Shown here piece after piece: positions 28,011-38,169 of a stretch of DNA of 64,000 nucleotides (positions within the stretch are counted from its first letter, which is position 1; every line of letters starts with the position of its first letter). This stretch comes from Butyribacter intestini (lineage in GTDB: Bacteria > Bacillota > Clostridia > Lachnospirales > Lachnospiraceae), in contig LLKB01000005.1 of the NCBI GenBank assembly GCA_001414325.1, positions 1,001,285 through 1,065,284 on the forward strand, given 5' to 3'. Position numbers and translations under genes: made by a program. Under the pieces are notes generated by a model. That model was not told where the DNA came from. It searched no databases and saw only the letters and a program-made list of their open reading frames with translations.

Positions 28011-29939
28011 ATGTTAAGTATTAAAAATCGCATTATAGCTGTCTGTTGTGCTGCAATTGATTCAGACTCCATCAAATACTATATGAATTATTTTACTGAA
28101 TATGCCAAAAAAAACAACTACAAAATACTATTTTTCCGTTCCTTTAGTGATTTGTACAGAGCAGCTTCACAGGGTAAACACGATATAGGTGAGAGTTGTA
28201 TATTCAGCCTTATAAATTATAAACTCATAGATGCCATGATAATATTGCCGGAAACGATAAAATGTCCTGCCGTCCGTGATGATCTTATTCGTCACGCAAA
28301 ACTTAATAATATACCGGTAATTTCAATAGACCACTATATTGAGGGCTGCTACAATATAAATTTTGATTATAAGACTGCACTTGAAAAAATATTATGTCAT
28401 CTTATAGAAGATCACCATTATACCTGCATCAATTTTATTGCCGGTATAAAGGGAAACGCCTATTCAGATGAACGCATCGACATTTATAAAAAAGTTCTTA
28501 AAGAACATAATATTCCTATTGAGGAAGAACGTATAGGATATGGTGGATTTTGGAGTATTCCTACCAAAAAAGTCATAAAAGATTTTATAAACAGTGAGCT
28601 TCCGATGCCACAGGCAATAGCTTGTGCCAATGATACGATGGCTATCACGGCATACAATTCACTTATCAATGCAGGATATGACCTTCCACAGGAAATAGCC
28701 ATTACCGGATTTGATGGTCTGATACAGGCTATCGAGCACTATCCTGCTATCACTACCGCACAGCATGATTATGAAAATGCAGTTATAAAAGCATTTGATA
28801 TTTTAAATGATATTTTTAATCATAAGGAAGTTCCTGCCGCCAACTATATAAATTCCAATGTTATAATAGGCGGTTCATGCGGATGTCATTATGACAGCAT
28901 TAAAAAATACAATAACCTTTCATATAACCTAAACAACAGGTATGACGCTCAGATTCAATTTAATAAAGACCAGATAAACATGACTGCCGACCTTAACGAC
29001 AACACCTCATTTCAAGGTATGTTTGACAAACTAACACGGTATGCAAAAAATTTTTTCAGCCATCGTTTCTGGCTTTGCGTTGTTGATAATTTCCTGACAG
29101 AAGATGAAGAATTGTCCGACATTTTGGACGATAATGCATCACTTCATTTCGGATATTCAAATCATATGGATGTTGTATTATCAAAACACGATACCATATG
29201 GCAGGGAATGACTGACTTTGAAACTTCAAATCTTCTGCCAAATATTGAATCCGTGCTTGAAGAGGAAGATAATATACTATTTCTTCCATTGCATGTACTG
29301 GATCATACGATTGGATATGCGGCTTTAGTGTATGAACCTGACAAAATGAATATGGAACAGCTCTACCAGTTTCTTATGAATGTAAGTACTGCACTTGAAA
29401 CCATGAAAGTACACCAGAGACAGCAAAATATTATATCCAGTCTTGAAAATAAATATATACATGATCCTCTTACCGGTCTTTTAAACAGACGCGGTTTTTA
29501 TCAAAAAGTTTTGCCTGATTTTAACCGGTGCATAAATGAAGAAAAACATTTTATCGCAATCTCTGTTGATTTGAACGGATTAAAAAAGATAAATGACACA
29601 TATGGTCATTCAGATGGTGATATTGCTATCTCTGCAATAGGAAACATACTTATAAATTCAAGCTTTCAGGATGAGACTTGTGCAAGATTTGGCGGTGATG
29701 AATTTGTCATGGCAGGTCCCCTCGCCGATGGTCTTGATGCCAATGATTTTTGGGATAAAATTCATCAAAATATCAATATTTATAATAAAATGCATAACCA
29801 TCCTTATGATGTAAGTGCAAGTATCGGCATAATAACCGGGATTCCTACTCCGGAGATTTCACTTGATGACTTTATAAAAGCTGCTGACGAAGAAATGTAT
29901 AAAGATAAAGTTCTTCACCATCAACTAAGAGAACAATAA
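28011..29939 (+). CDS. Diguanylate cyclase with periplasmic-binding-protein-like sensor domain
   Basis: 642 residues, no signal peptide. Residues about 8-300 form a LacI/Peripla_BP_3 fold (GIKGNAYSDERIDIYKKVLK; QAIACANDTMAITAYNSLIN; ITGFDGLIQAIEHYP) without the usual N-terminal helix-turn-helix. A GAF-like middle part (about 310-470) leads to a GGDEF domain with DPLTGLLNRRGFY and the intact active site RFGGDEFVMA. It probably makes c-di-GMP in response to an intracellular sugar-like ligand. It is convergent with a PilZ chemoreceptor and shares a terminator with it. AAAGG precedes the ATG. Confidence 0.9.
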   Translation: MLSIKNRIIAVCCAAIDSDSIKYYMNYFTEYAKKNNYKILFFRSFSDLYRAASQGKHDIGESCIFSLINYKLIDAMIILPETIKCPAVRDDLIRHAKLNNIPVISIDHYIEGCYNINFDYKTALEKILCHLIEDHHYTCINFIAGIKGNAYSDERIDIYKKVLKEHNIPIEEERIGYGGFWSIPTKKVIKDFINSELPMPQAIACANDTMAITAYNSLINAGYDLPQEIAITGFDGLIQAIEHYPAITTAQHDYENAVIKAFDILNDIFNHKEVPAANYINSNVIIGGSCGCHYDSIKKYNNLSYNLNNRYDAQIQFNKDQINMTADLNDNTSFQGMFDKLTRYAKNFFSHRFWLCVVDNFLTEDEELSDILDDNASLHFGYSNHMDVVLSKHDTIWQGMTDFETSNLLPNIESVLEEEDNILFLPLHVLDHTIGYAALVYEPDKMNMEQLYQFLMNVSTALETMKVHQRQQNIISSLENKYIHDPLTGLLNRRGFYQKVLPDFNRCINEEKHFIAISVDLNGLKKINDTYGHSDGDIAISAIGNILINSSFQDETCARFGGDEFVMAGPLADGLDANDFWDKIHQNINIYNKMHNHPYDVSASIGIITGIPTPEISLDDFIKAADEEMYKDKVLHHQLREQ

Positions 29940-29965
29940 ATCTTGTCAGTATCTATCCTGCATCG

Positions 29966-30045
29966 TAACAGTCAGATATTGCATTTCTTATATTATGAAA
30001 CCTGCTATCCATTGCAATGCAGCTTTTGTCTACTTCATCTTAGAA
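29966..30045. repeat. Decayed family A copy
   Basis: GTAACAGTCAGATATTGC, TTTCTTATATTATGAAACCT and GCAGCTTTTGTCTACTTCAT parallel the left half of family A, but the right end is unrecognisable. Confidence 0.5.
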
Positions 30046-30054
30046 TAAAATAAC

Positions 30055-30107
30055 AATATGCCAAAAACTATCACGAACCAAAAGATTCTGAGAGTTTTTG
30101 GCATATT
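30055..30107. terminator. Bidirectional terminator between convergent genes
   Basis: AATATGCCAAAAACT / AGTTTTTGGCATATT form a perfect 15-bp stem. It serves both the GGDEF gene (plus) and the chemoreceptor gene (minus), whose stop is 2 nt away. Confidence 0.75.
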
Positions 30108-30109
30108 GC

Positions 30110-32197
30110 TTAAATACTGTTATTAACATATTCTCTTATTTCATTGTCGTCCTCCGGCATCTGGCATCCCACTATGAACACACCTTCATTCTCAGAGCAC
30201 CTGATGACTTTACCTTCGAGAACATTATGCTTTGGAAGATCAAAATCTTCTATGGTTATCTTAATCTTTGCTCCTTTGTTTTCCTTAAAATAAGACTCTT
30301 TCGTGAGCAATGCAAAACCATTTGCACTTATATTGTCAAGTTGTCCATCAATCTCTTTTCCGGTCTCTTCAACAAATATCTTACACTTATTGCTTATATC
30401 CATACGAGGATACTTTCTGCGGTTCTTTATCTTCGGTCTTGATGTCACGAGTATCTCAAATAAATGTGAATTTTGTGAAGCTGACGAAACAACTTTCGCA
30501 TCTTTCCATATATATAATACATTTCCAACCGTAATCTGCATCCTGCATAATCTATCCTTTGCCAAATCGCTATTTAATTTAGGAAGATTTACTTCTATCC
30601 TGTCGTCTTTCTGCTTTTCAACTTCACCATGATATACTTCTGCCGATGCACCATCCATCGTTATCTGGACTTTCATTCCCGGCATAATATCTTCAACTCC
30701 CATAAAACCACCAATACCAAGTTCACACATAAGAGCTTCAACTGTTTTTTCAATATCATTAATATTTGTCATGGACTCTTCATATTTACTAAGCATACGG
30801 CTGCTCATCTCGTTTGAATATGATATACATCCCGTCATATCGGAAACAATTCCGGATACACTATCCATGTTATCCACAAGCTGATGATTTGAGTTTTCAA
30901 CCTCTTTCATTGCAATATCAATTTCCTGAATATGACTTTCAAGCTGTTTTGAATCATTATTTATCTTGCCAACATTTTTCCCGGTCTTTGTAACTTTCTT
31001 GTATGTTTCCTGAACAAGATTTATCGTCTCCTCCATAGAAGCCGTCATCTTGTCTGATGTTTCCTGAAGCCTTATAAGTGCATCCTCTATCATTCCTGAT
31101 GATGACTGTGTTTCTGTACTTAATGAACTTATCTGCTGTGCAACTACTCCAAAACCTCTTCCTGCTTCACCTGCTCTTGCTGCTTCTATAGAAGCGTTTA
31201 ATGCAAGCAATGTTGTCTGTTCAGTTATTTCTTCAATTTTGCCTGTTTCAGCCTTAACTCTTTCAAACTCTTCCCTGAAATTTTCAAGAATCTGTCCCAT
31301 ATCAGATGCCAGATCTGTCATAGCATGAGTAGTCTCCACAAGACTCTCAAGATCTGTCGAACTTGTCTTTGCGTGTTCTGTTGACTCTGCTGTCAGGCTG
31401 ACCATCTGCTCTATCATTTCTGCCACGCGTTCTACCTGCGAACTTATGTCAGTTGTCATTTCCACCGATGAATCGGTTGTATTTTCAAGCTTTGTGTTAT
31501 TATCTGTCAATGTAACCATTCCATCGGCAACAACACCTGCACTATGTGTATTTTCAACTGAAATCTCTCTTACAACGGAAACCCCGCTCATAATAGAGTT
31601 ACTTGCCTTTTTAACTTTCTCTACAGTAGTTATAACTCGTTTAAGGTCAGCCTTTATACTGTTTGTCATTGCACCATCTGATTCGTTAAGATGATGTATC
31701 GACATGACATAACATATATAACAAAGCACTGTAGCTGAAAATTCAAGCTGGTAATTTTTCATATCTGCTGCCGAATTGTAACCACCCATTACATGATATA
31801 CAGAACTTATAATGATTATTATAGAATTGACAATTCCACAATATATCATAAATTTACGGTTCTTATACAATACCAAAAGACTTGTCACCGGCAATACATA
31901 TGTAAATGCTATAGGTGACTCAGTCGTACTTATAACAAAAGTATAAAAAATCCCATATCCGACAACAAGGTCATATTTATACAAATCCGTTTCCCAGCCT
32001 TTTTTTCTAAGCAATATCTCGCCAGCTATTATCGGAATCCAGCAAAGTGCCAGAAATACAAAATAATATGATGCGGTATTTAATCCTTTAGATACATCCG
32101 AACCATAATTTGCTGAAAGAAGTATCGCAAAAACAAACCATATACGCCTTGCTTTTCTGTTTGCTTTTTCTTTAAATTCATTTTCATTATAATCCAT
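30110..32197 (-). CDS. Methyl-accepting chemotaxis protein with C-terminal PilZ domain
   Basis: 695 residues. The N-terminus has about six hydrophobic helices (20-180) and no large extracellular loop. The MCP signalling hairpin peaks at [20 protein letters not shown] and [13 protein letters not shown]. At about 590-690 a PilZ domain reads [13 protein letters not shown] (the R-x-x-x-R arm) and [10 protein letters not shown] (the D/N-x-S-x-x-G motif), so it should bind c-di-GMP. No HAMP domain is evident. It couples c-di-GMP level, perhaps from the neighbouring cyclase, to chemotaxis signalling. Confidence 0.9.
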   Translation of the reverse strand: MDYNENEFKEKANRKARRIWFVFAILLSANYGSDVSKGLNTASYYFVFLALCWIPIIAGEILLRKKGWETDLYKYDLVVGYGIFYTFVISTTESPIAFTYVLPVTSLLVLYKNRKFMIYCGIVNSIIIIISSVYHVMGGYNSAADMKNYQLEFSATVLCYICYVMSIHHLNESDGAMTNSIKADLKRVITTVEKVKKASNSIMSGVSVVREISVENTHSAGVVADGMVTLTDNNTKLENTTDSSVEMTTDISSQVERVAEMIEQMVSLTAESTEHAKTSSTDLESLVETTHAMTDLASDMGQILENFREEFERVKAETGKIEEITEQTTLLALNASIEAARAGEAGRGFGVVAQQISSLSTETQSSSGMIEDALIRLQETSDKMTASMEETINLVQETYKKVTKTGKNVGKINNDSKQLESHIQEIDIAMKEVENSNHQLVDNMDSVSGIVSDMTGCISYSNEMSSRMLSKYEESMTNINDIEKTVEALMCELGIGGFMGVEDIMPGMKVQITMDGASAEVYHGEVEKQKDDRIEVNLPKLNSDLAKDRLCRMQITVGNVLYIWKDAKVVSSASQNSHLFEILVTSRPKIKNRRKYPRMDISNKCKIFVEETGKEIDGQLDNISANGFALLTKESYFKENKGAKIKITIEDFDLPKHNVLEGKVIRCSENEGVFIVGCQMPEDDNEIREYVNNSI

Positions 32198-32308
32198 AAC
32201 AGCTTTACCTCCGTATATTATAACTGTTCGGATAATTGCAAAATCAATGTTAAATTTTATTCACTCTATAAGAACAACAAATAATTAGTTTTCAATTTTA
32301 TCCTCAAA

Positions 32309-33217
32309 CTATACAATGATTCGTGCAAAATAATCCGACATTCTTTTCATCGTTTCATAACTTTCCGCCAAATCAGGTTCAAAAACACTGAATGCGTGTG
32401 TTAGTTTTTTATCTTTTTTAAAATATAACAATTCACTTTTTGTATTTACCGGTTTCAGTGCTTTATAAAAATTGAGTGTATATTTTCTAAGATTGTCACC
32501 TCTGCTTGATACAAGAAAACATGGCGGCAAGGCTTTAAGCAGCTCTTTATTTTCCGGATTTACATACTTAGCAAATGCACTCTTTTTATAATCTTTTCCA
32601 TAAAGATATTTCGGAAGAAACAATCCTAATTTATCAAATTTATTTGTATAAAACATTCCACTTATAAGTCCCATTGCCTTTATGTCTATTTGAGCCGGTT
32701 TTACTTTTGCCCCATTTGCCATACCGGCACATTTCATCATCGCAGCAGTGTATGTGAGCAGACACGCCCCTCCACTGTCTCCTGCTGCAAATATCCTTTC
32801 TGCATCTCCATTATAATTTGAAAGATTATCGTTTATAAAATCTAATGCTCTTGACAAATCTTCACACTGGTCATAAAACATACAGTCAGGCACAAGTCTG
32901 TATTCCACACTGAATACAATATATCCGAGTTTACACAGTTTGGCACAAAAATATCTGTTAAACTCCTTATTTCCAAGAATAAGTCCACCTCCATGTACAT
33001 TTATTATGACTGGAAGCTTTCTATGCTCCTGCTCCGGTGTTATAATTTTAGACTTGTAGACATCAAGATGGTGTGCTTTTAATCCATCTTTAAGATATGG
33101 AATATCTCTGATTTCTTCAACATCATCCGGAAATTTAAGCCTTTTGTCTCTTTCTTTTTGTTCTTCTAAGAAGTCTGCTCTTTGCTTATAAAATACATTT
33201 GCAATAGTCTGCCCCAT
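32309..33217 (-). CDS. Alpha/beta hydrolase (HSL/GDXG esterase family)
   Basis: 302 residues, cytosolic. The oxyanion motif is INVHGGGLILGNKE, the nucleophile serine is in AAGDSGGACLLTY, the Asp probably in VSSRGDNLRKY, and the His in LTHAFSVF. This is the hormone-sensitive-lipase-like layout of short-chain esterases/deacetylases. The substrate is unknown; a carbohydrate-ester role is conceivable given nearby glycosidases. Confidence 0.85.
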   Translation of the reverse strand: MGQTIANVFYKQRADFLEEQKERDKRLKFPDDVEEIRDIPYLKDGLKAHHLDVYKSKIITPEQEHRKLPVIINVHGGGLILGNKEFNRYFCAKLCKLGYIVFSVEYRLVPDCMFYDQCEDLSRALDFINDNLSNYNGDAERIFAAGDSGGACLLTYTAAMMKCAGMANGAKVKPAQIDIKAMGLISGMFYTNKFDKLGLFLPKYLYGKDYKKSAFAKYVNPENKELLKALPPCFLVSSRGDNLRKYTLNFYKALKPVNTKSELLYFKKDKKLTHAFSVFEPDLAESYETMKRMSDYFARIIV

Positions 33218-33274
33218 TTTTTCCTCATTTCCTTTTTTAATTATGTAAATATAAAACTTTTATGTATATTATTA

Positions 33275-33305
33275 AGAGGGTGTCACTCTTTCGTGACATC
33301 CCTCT
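33275..33305 (-). terminator. Terminator after the ABC importer genes
   Basis: AGAGGGTGTCAC / GTGACATCCCTCT form a strong stem with one bulge and a 6-nt loop just past the stop at 33314. Confidence 0.65.
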
Positions 33306-33313
33306 GTTGAAAC

Positions 33314-34108
33314 CTATCCTAACAACGCCTTGTCATTTGAAAACTCCTCACCGCTCACTTCCTCAAATTTCTGAAGAAGATCTTCGACAGTAAGTTTTTT
33401 CTTCTCCTCGCCTTTTATATCAAGAATAACCTTTCCTTCATTCATCATAATAAGGCGGTTTCCGTGTATTATCGCATCTCTCATATTATGTGTTACCATC
33501 ATAGCAGTAAGATGATTGTCAGCGATAATCTTATCTGATAATTCCAGCACTTTTGCTGCGGTCTTTGGATCGAGTGCCGCCGTATGCTCATCTAAAAGAA
33601 GAAGCTTAGGCTTTTTAATCGTTGCCATAAGAAGTGTAAGTGCCTGTCTCTGACCGCCCGAAAGAAGTCCGACTTTTGATGTCATTCTATCTTCAAGACC
33701 AAGATCAAGTTTTGCAAGCATTTCTCTGTATTTTTTCTTCTCAGACTTAGTAACGCCCCACTTAAGACCTCTGCGCTGTCCTCTTCTTGCCGCAAGAGCA
33801 AGATTTTCTATAATTTCCATTGTCGCCGCTGTCCCGTTCATCGGATCCTGGAATACCCTGCCAAGATAAGGTGCTCTCTTATGCTCTGAAAGACCTGTCA
33901 TATCAACTCCGTCAATAATAATACTTCCCGAATCTATAGGCCATACACCTGCAACAGCATTTAGAGTGGTAGATTTTCCTGCTCCGTTTCCACCGATAAC
34001 GGTAACAAAATCTCCATCCTCAAGTTTTAAATTGACACCATTTAATGCCTTCTTTTCGTTTATAGTACCAAGATTAAATGTTTTATACACATTGTTTAAC
34101 TCTAACAT
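33314..34108 (-). CDS. ABC transporter ATP-binding protein (PF04392-associated type)
   Basis: 264 residues. Walker A GGNGAGKSTT, signature LLSGGQRQALTLLMA and Walker B KLLLLDEHTAALDP. The companion permease overlaps it by a few bases. This pair belongs to the branched-chain-like importers normally paired with an ABC_sub_bind (PF04392) lipoprotein; TrpXYZ is a characterised relative. The substrate is unproven. Confidence 0.88.
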   Translation of the reverse strand: MLELNNVYKTFNLGTINEKKALNGVNLKLEDGDFVTVIGGNGAGKSTTLNAVAGVWPIDSGSIIIDGVDMTGLSEHKRAPYLGRVFQDPMNGTAATMEIIENLALAARRGQRRGLKWGVTKSEKKKYREMLAKLDLGLEDRMTSKVGLLSGGQRQALTLLMATIKKPKLLLLDEHTAALDPKTAAKVLELSDKIIADNHLTAMMVTHNMRDAIIHGNRLIMMNEGKVILDIKGEEKKKLTVEDLLQKFEEVSGEEFSNDKALLG

Positions 34109-35058
34109 TTTCCGGCACCTCCTTTTGCGGCTTTTCTGTATGAATTTTTAGCCTTTCCCCTGAGGTAAGGAACTGCAAGGAATATCGCAACTACCATAGC
34201 TGAGAACATCTTCATATCTATTGTAGGAAGACCGAGCCACAATACAAACTGGATAACTATGTAGTAAATTATACTTCCGACAGCAACAAATGCAAGTCTT
34301 CCGCTGAAATTGAGTTTCTTTCCGAATATAGCTTCTCCAAGTACCTCACCGATGATAACAGAAGCAAGTCCGATAACGATAGAACCCCTGCCCATGTTTA
34401 CATCGAAGTTACCCTGATACTGTGAGAGAAGTCCGCCTGCAAATCCAACAAGACCATTTGAAAATACAAGTGCAAGTACCTTTGCAACATTTGTGTTGAT
34501 TCCCTGTGCCCTTGACATATTTGGATTGCATCCTGTTGCCCTGATAGTGAAACCAAGCTCTGTTCCAAAGAACCAGTACATAAGTGCGATAACGACCAAA
34601 AGTATGATAACGACCGTAACTATCGCGGCAGGATTGTCTCTGCCTGAAACAACGAGTTTATACATATCTACATTTACAGCCTGATTTGCTTTTCCTTCAG
34701 ATATGTTCAGATTTATCGAATATAATGAAAGCTGTGTAAGAATACCTGCCAAAATATCCGGAATACCGAGTACCGTATGTAAGATACCCGTTATAAGTCC
34801 GGCAAGCATACCCGCAACAAATGCAACTGCAACTGCTGCAAGCGGATTCCATCCTTTCAATATAAGCATTACCGTAACAACACCACCGGTTGCCATAGTA
34901 CCATCAACCGTAAGATCGGCAAAATCAAGTATTTTAAATGTTAAAAACACTCCTATCGCCATAATTCCCCAGATAAGACCCTGGGCTACAGAACCAGGCA
35001 GTGCACGAACAAGTGCTGTGATATCCTGTGCACATACCACTGGAATTAAACTGTACAT
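34102..35058 (-). CDS. ABC transporter permease (BPD_transp_2 type)
   Basis: 318 residues with about eight transmembrane segments (VAQGLIWGIMAIGVFLTFKI; GFAGGLLSQYQGNFDVNMGR). The start has GGAGGAAAAA upstream. The gene for a substrate-binding lipoprotein, which usually precedes this permease, is absent. Promoter and palindrome lie upstream. Confidence 0.88.
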   Translation of the reverse strand: MYSLIPVVCAQDITALVRALPGSVAQGLIWGIMAIGVFLTFKILDFADLTVDGTMATGGVVTVMLILKGWNPLAAVAVAFVAGMLAGLITGILHTVLGIPDILAGILTQLSLYSINLNISEGKANQAVNVDMYKLVVSGRDNPAAIVTVVIILLVVIALMYWFFGTELGFTIRATGCNPNMSRAQGINTNVAKVLALVFSNGLVGFAGGLLSQYQGNFDVNMGRGSIVIGLASVIIGEVLGEAIFGKKLNFSGRLAFVAVGSIIYYIVIQFVLWLGLPTIDMKMFSAMVVAIFLAVPYLRGKAKNSYRKAAKGGAGKC

Positions 35059-35105
35059 TTTTTCCTCCGTTCCGCCGTTTTTACATCCGGCACTTTATTC
35101 CGTCC

Positions 35106-35191
35106 GGGGTATTTTTATAACCCCACAAACACCTCCAATGTTATTGTCAGTGTTTGTTGTGTCAAGCAATTTGTATGTAAACATACATTGC
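35106..35191 (-). promoter_or_regulatory. Importer promoter, upstream palindrome and leader hairpin
   Basis: On the minus strand TTGACA (35165-35160), 16 bp, TAACAT (35143-35138). Just upstream, an imperfect palindrome centred on TGTATGT-AA-ACATACA (35172-35187) is flanked by GCAA/TTGC. In the leader GGGGT/ACCCC (35106-35124) forms a hairpin. The rest of 35192-35351 is AT-rich without a gene. Confidence 0.5.
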
Positions 35192-35351
35192 TATATATTT
35201 TTAATCCTTTCATCACATTATATTATAATTATAATTATAAAAGCAATGAAAATATATAAATAACGGACAACTTTTTTGCTGTGTAGTTATTGCTATCCTA
35301 TTTTGCGGCAGCAATACAATATAATTATTGTGAGAAACTACCGCACACTCT

Positions 35352-35621
35352 CTACTCATCAGTCTTTTTTATGGTATCACCCGTAGATATTTTCGTATTT
35401 TTGTCAACTCCGCCTATACTGCTGCCGCCGACATAATAATCTTTCTGTGGCTTTGGTGATACCGTTTCATTGACGCCTGCACTGTAGGCACTCTCAAGTC
35501 CCCATTTGCCATGCCTTTCCACCACAAAATAATGTATGACTATTGCAGCCGCAATAACTGTCACAACTGCTATGACGGTTTTTCTTCCACTGCCGTGCAT
35601 CCAGTCTCTTATCTTTCCCAT
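35352..35621 (-). CDS. Small single-pass membrane protein after GH13 gene
   Basis: 89 residues. A positively charged start (MGKIRDWMHGSGRKT) leads into one transmembrane helix (VIAVVTVIAAAIVIHYF, about 16-32), then a polar outer segment rich in Gly/Thr/Lys. Not recognised. It starts 7 nt after the GH13 stop and is probably cotranscribed. Confidence 0.6.
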   Translation of the reverse strand: MGKIRDWMHGSGRKTVIAVVTVIAAAIVIHYFVVERHGKWGLESAYSAGVNETVSPKPQKDYYVGGSSIGGVDKNTKISTGDTIKKTDE

Positions 35622-35628
35622 ATCTCAT

Positions 35629-37776
35629 CTATCCCATGCTTTCTATATCTTTTATTATCATTCCCGACATCGGAGGACATTCAACATGGATAAGTCCATT
35701 TACGACCGGATATACCTTTGCTTCATCTGAATAACCTTCCCTGTCACTAAGCATCAGTCTTGCCATTCGTGTCTCCTGTATAATTCCCATTCGCCATACC
35801 GGTATGTCAGCTTCACGAACCTCATCGCTGCTGTTTATCATAACAACTATCTTATCATTTTCATCAAATCGTCCATAACCTATAAGTTTATACTGACCTT
35901 TTAAGAACATTATCGAGCCGGTCTTAAACACCTGATAATCCTTGTGTATCCTTATAAGCTGTCTGTGGAACTCTATAAGTTCATTGTCCTCTCTGCCCCA
36001 TGGATAAGTTCTTCTGTTATCCGGGTCAGTCCAACCGCAAAGTCCTGCCTCATCGCCATAATATATAGTCGGTGCTCCCGGCCATGTCATCTGTATCATG
36101 ACACCAAGCCTGAAAAGAGCCTTATCTATGCCCTCATCTGCCGCCTGAGGTCCTACACTTGCCGTTCTTCCGACTTTGTGATTTGTTCTCGTCATAAATC
36201 TTGAATGATCGTGATTTGAAAGTTCATTCATGGCAACCTGAAGCGACTGTGTATTAAATCTTGTCATATAATTTCGCATAGAACCGAAAAACGCATCAGC
36301 ATTACCAAGAAGATCTTCCCTGTACTCATCACTGTGCTTTTCTACACCTGTCAAAAACCATGTGATAGGTTCCATAAACGCATCGTAGTTCATAACGGTA
36401 TCCCACTGGTCACCTTGAAGCCAGCTTGTCGGATCACCATAATGCTCTGCAAGAACGATAGCTTCAGGATTTGCTTCCTTGACATTTCTTCTAAACTCTT
36501 TCCAGAAATAGTGATTGTACTCCTGTGACTGACCAAGATCTGCCGCCACATCAAGTCTCCAGCCGTCAACATTGTACGGCGGTGAAACCCATTTTCTCGC
36601 TATATGCATGATATAGTCAAATAAAAGCGGTGAATCTTCATAATTTAACTTAGGTAGTGTATCGTGTCCCCACCAGCCATCATAGTGATAATTGTACGGC
36701 CACATATCTTCATTAAACCTGAAGAAAGTCCTGTAAGGACTGTCTGCGGATATATAAGCTCCTTTTTCATAACCCTCGGCATCCTCATAAATGCACTCTC
36801 TGTCAAGCCATTTATTGAAAGAACCACAGTGATTGAAAACTCCGTCGAGAATAACTTTCATGCCCCTTTTGTGAACTTCCTCGACAAACTCAGCAAAAAA
36901 ACGGTTGCTCGCCTCAAGGTTTTCTTTGTCTGTAACCCTGCACACATATTTTGTTGCATATTTGTTTGGGTAAGTACCGTCACACATGAGATTTCCATTT
37001 TCGTCCCTGTGAAGCACTTCACCCTCATCTTTAACTATCTTTCCGAAATGAGGATCTATATAATCATAATCCTGAATATCATATTTGTGATTTGACGGTG
37101 ATACAAAAATCGGATTAAAATATATCGCATCTACACCAAGTTCCTGCAGATAATCAAGTTTCTGCCATACTCCTGCTATATCTCCGCCGTAAAATTCCCT
37201 TACCCCCATTGCTGCCGGATACTTAAACCAGTCAGTAACCTTGTCTGTACCCTCACCTATATAGACATACTCATCTTTTTCAACATCATTTGACCTGTCA
37301 CCGTTATAAAAACGGTCAACATATATCTGATAAAATATTGCACCCTTTGCCCAGTCAGGAGTGTGAAATGATGGTGTTATCGTAAAATTATAATACGGCT
37401 CAACTCCGCTGCACACACCTACGCTGTTGTAATAGACAGTGACCGTTCCGCTCGTCACCTCAAAATAATAATCTATCATCTTGTCAGAAAGTTCGACCAT
37501 ACTCTCATAATAATCAAACAGTCTGTCATTATATACTTTCTTCATCTCGATGCGCGTATCAGTACACACAACAAGAACCACTCTGTCAATATTTTCCCTG
37601 CCGGTTCTGAATCTGAGCTTTACACTCTCATTTGCTTTTGGTTCAGGCGGAATACGATACTGTGCCGTACCATCACTAAAAAGAGCCTGTGGGTTAAATA
37701 TCGTTGTAAGATTGTCGATAAAAAGCTGTGTCTTCATAGCTTTTGTCATCTTCGCAAGCCTTACATTTAAATCCAT
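35629..37776 (-). CDS. GH13 alpha-glycosidase (neopullulanase/cyclomaltodextrinase-like)
   Basis: 715 residues from the ATG at 37776, with GGGG seven nt upstream; an ATG four codons earlier is possible. No signal peptide, so intracellular. An N-terminal CBM34-like domain (about 1-150), then the (beta/alpha)8 barrel: YFNPIFVSPSNHKYD, VILDGVFNHCG, GWRLDVAADLG (nucleophile Asp), AIVLAEHYGD (acid/base Glu), MNELSNHDHSRF (third Asp). This matches the GH13_20 group that hydrolyses imported maltooligosaccharides, cyclodextrins or pullulan fragments. Confidence 0.9.
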   Translation of the reverse strand: MDLNVRLAKMTKAMKTQLFIDNLTTIFNPQALFSDGTAQYRIPPEPKANESVKLRFRTGRENIDRVVLVVCTDTRIEMKKVYNDRLFDYYESMVELSDKMIDYYFEVTSGTVTVYYNSVGVCSGVEPYYNFTITPSFHTPDWAKGAIFYQIYVDRFYNGDRSNDVEKDEYVYIGEGTDKVTDWFKYPAAMGVREFYGGDIAGVWQKLDYLQELGVDAIYFNPIFVSPSNHKYDIQDYDYIDPHFGKIVKDEGEVLHRDENGNLMCDGTYPNKYATKYVCRVTDKENLEASNRFFAEFVEEVHKRGMKVILDGVFNHCGSFNKWLDRECIYEDAEGYEKGAYISADSPYRTFFRFNEDMWPYNYHYDGWWGHDTLPKLNYEDSPLLFDYIMHIARKWVSPPYNVDGWRLDVAADLGQSQEYNHYFWKEFRRNVKEANPEAIVLAEHYGDPTSWLQGDQWDTVMNYDAFMEPITWFLTGVEKHSDEYREDLLGNADAFFGSMRNYMTRFNTQSLQVAMNELSNHDHSRFMTRTNHKVGRTASVGPQAADEGIDKALFRLGVMIQMTWPGAPTIYYGDEAGLCGWTDPDNRRTYPWGREDNELIEFHRQLIRIHKDYQVFKTGSIMFLKGQYKLIGYGRFDENDKIVVMINSSDEVREADIPVWRMGIIQETRMARLMLSDREGYSDEAKVYPVVNGLIHVECPPMSGMIIKDIESMG

Positions 37777-37985
37777 AATAATCCCCATTTCCGAGCAATT
37801 TATTTATAATACTATTTATCTTTGCTCCAAAATAAATAGAAGTAGTGAAACTAACTTAATACTTATGCCACATCATAAGTTATCATTATCCCTTACAATG
37901 TAACAGGTGCTAAACACATTTACAGTTATTTTACTATAAATCTTCGTTCTCCTCAACATTTTTATTGCCGTTCTCACATTTTAGA

Positions 37986-38169
37986 GTAACAGTTCAGCCT
38001 TTCATTTCTTACATTCATAAACCTGCCAGCGAGCTGTCAGTCGCTGCTTTGCAGCTTTTGTTTATTTCATTTCAGAAATGAAAGGCTATTCTACCATAAA
38101 AAGGTACTTAACAATACAATGAACAAGCTCATTGTATTGCCAATTATCTTTTTATGGCTGAACTGTTAC
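37986..38169 (+). mobile_element. Family A foldback element (MITE) inserted in the cca 3' end
   Basis: 184 bp with exact GTAACAGTTCAGCC / GGCTGAACTGTTAC ends and the perfect 8-bp duplication ATTTTAGA (37978-37985 and 38170-38177). It supplies the present last codons and stop of cca. The rest of 37789-37985 holds the former cca 3' end and the GH13 upstream region. Confidence 0.92.

Noticed and set aside
27800-28024. 74-residue frame before the GGDEF gene
   Set aside because: Begins in the MITE end, no ribosome site and no family; overlaps the real start at 28011.
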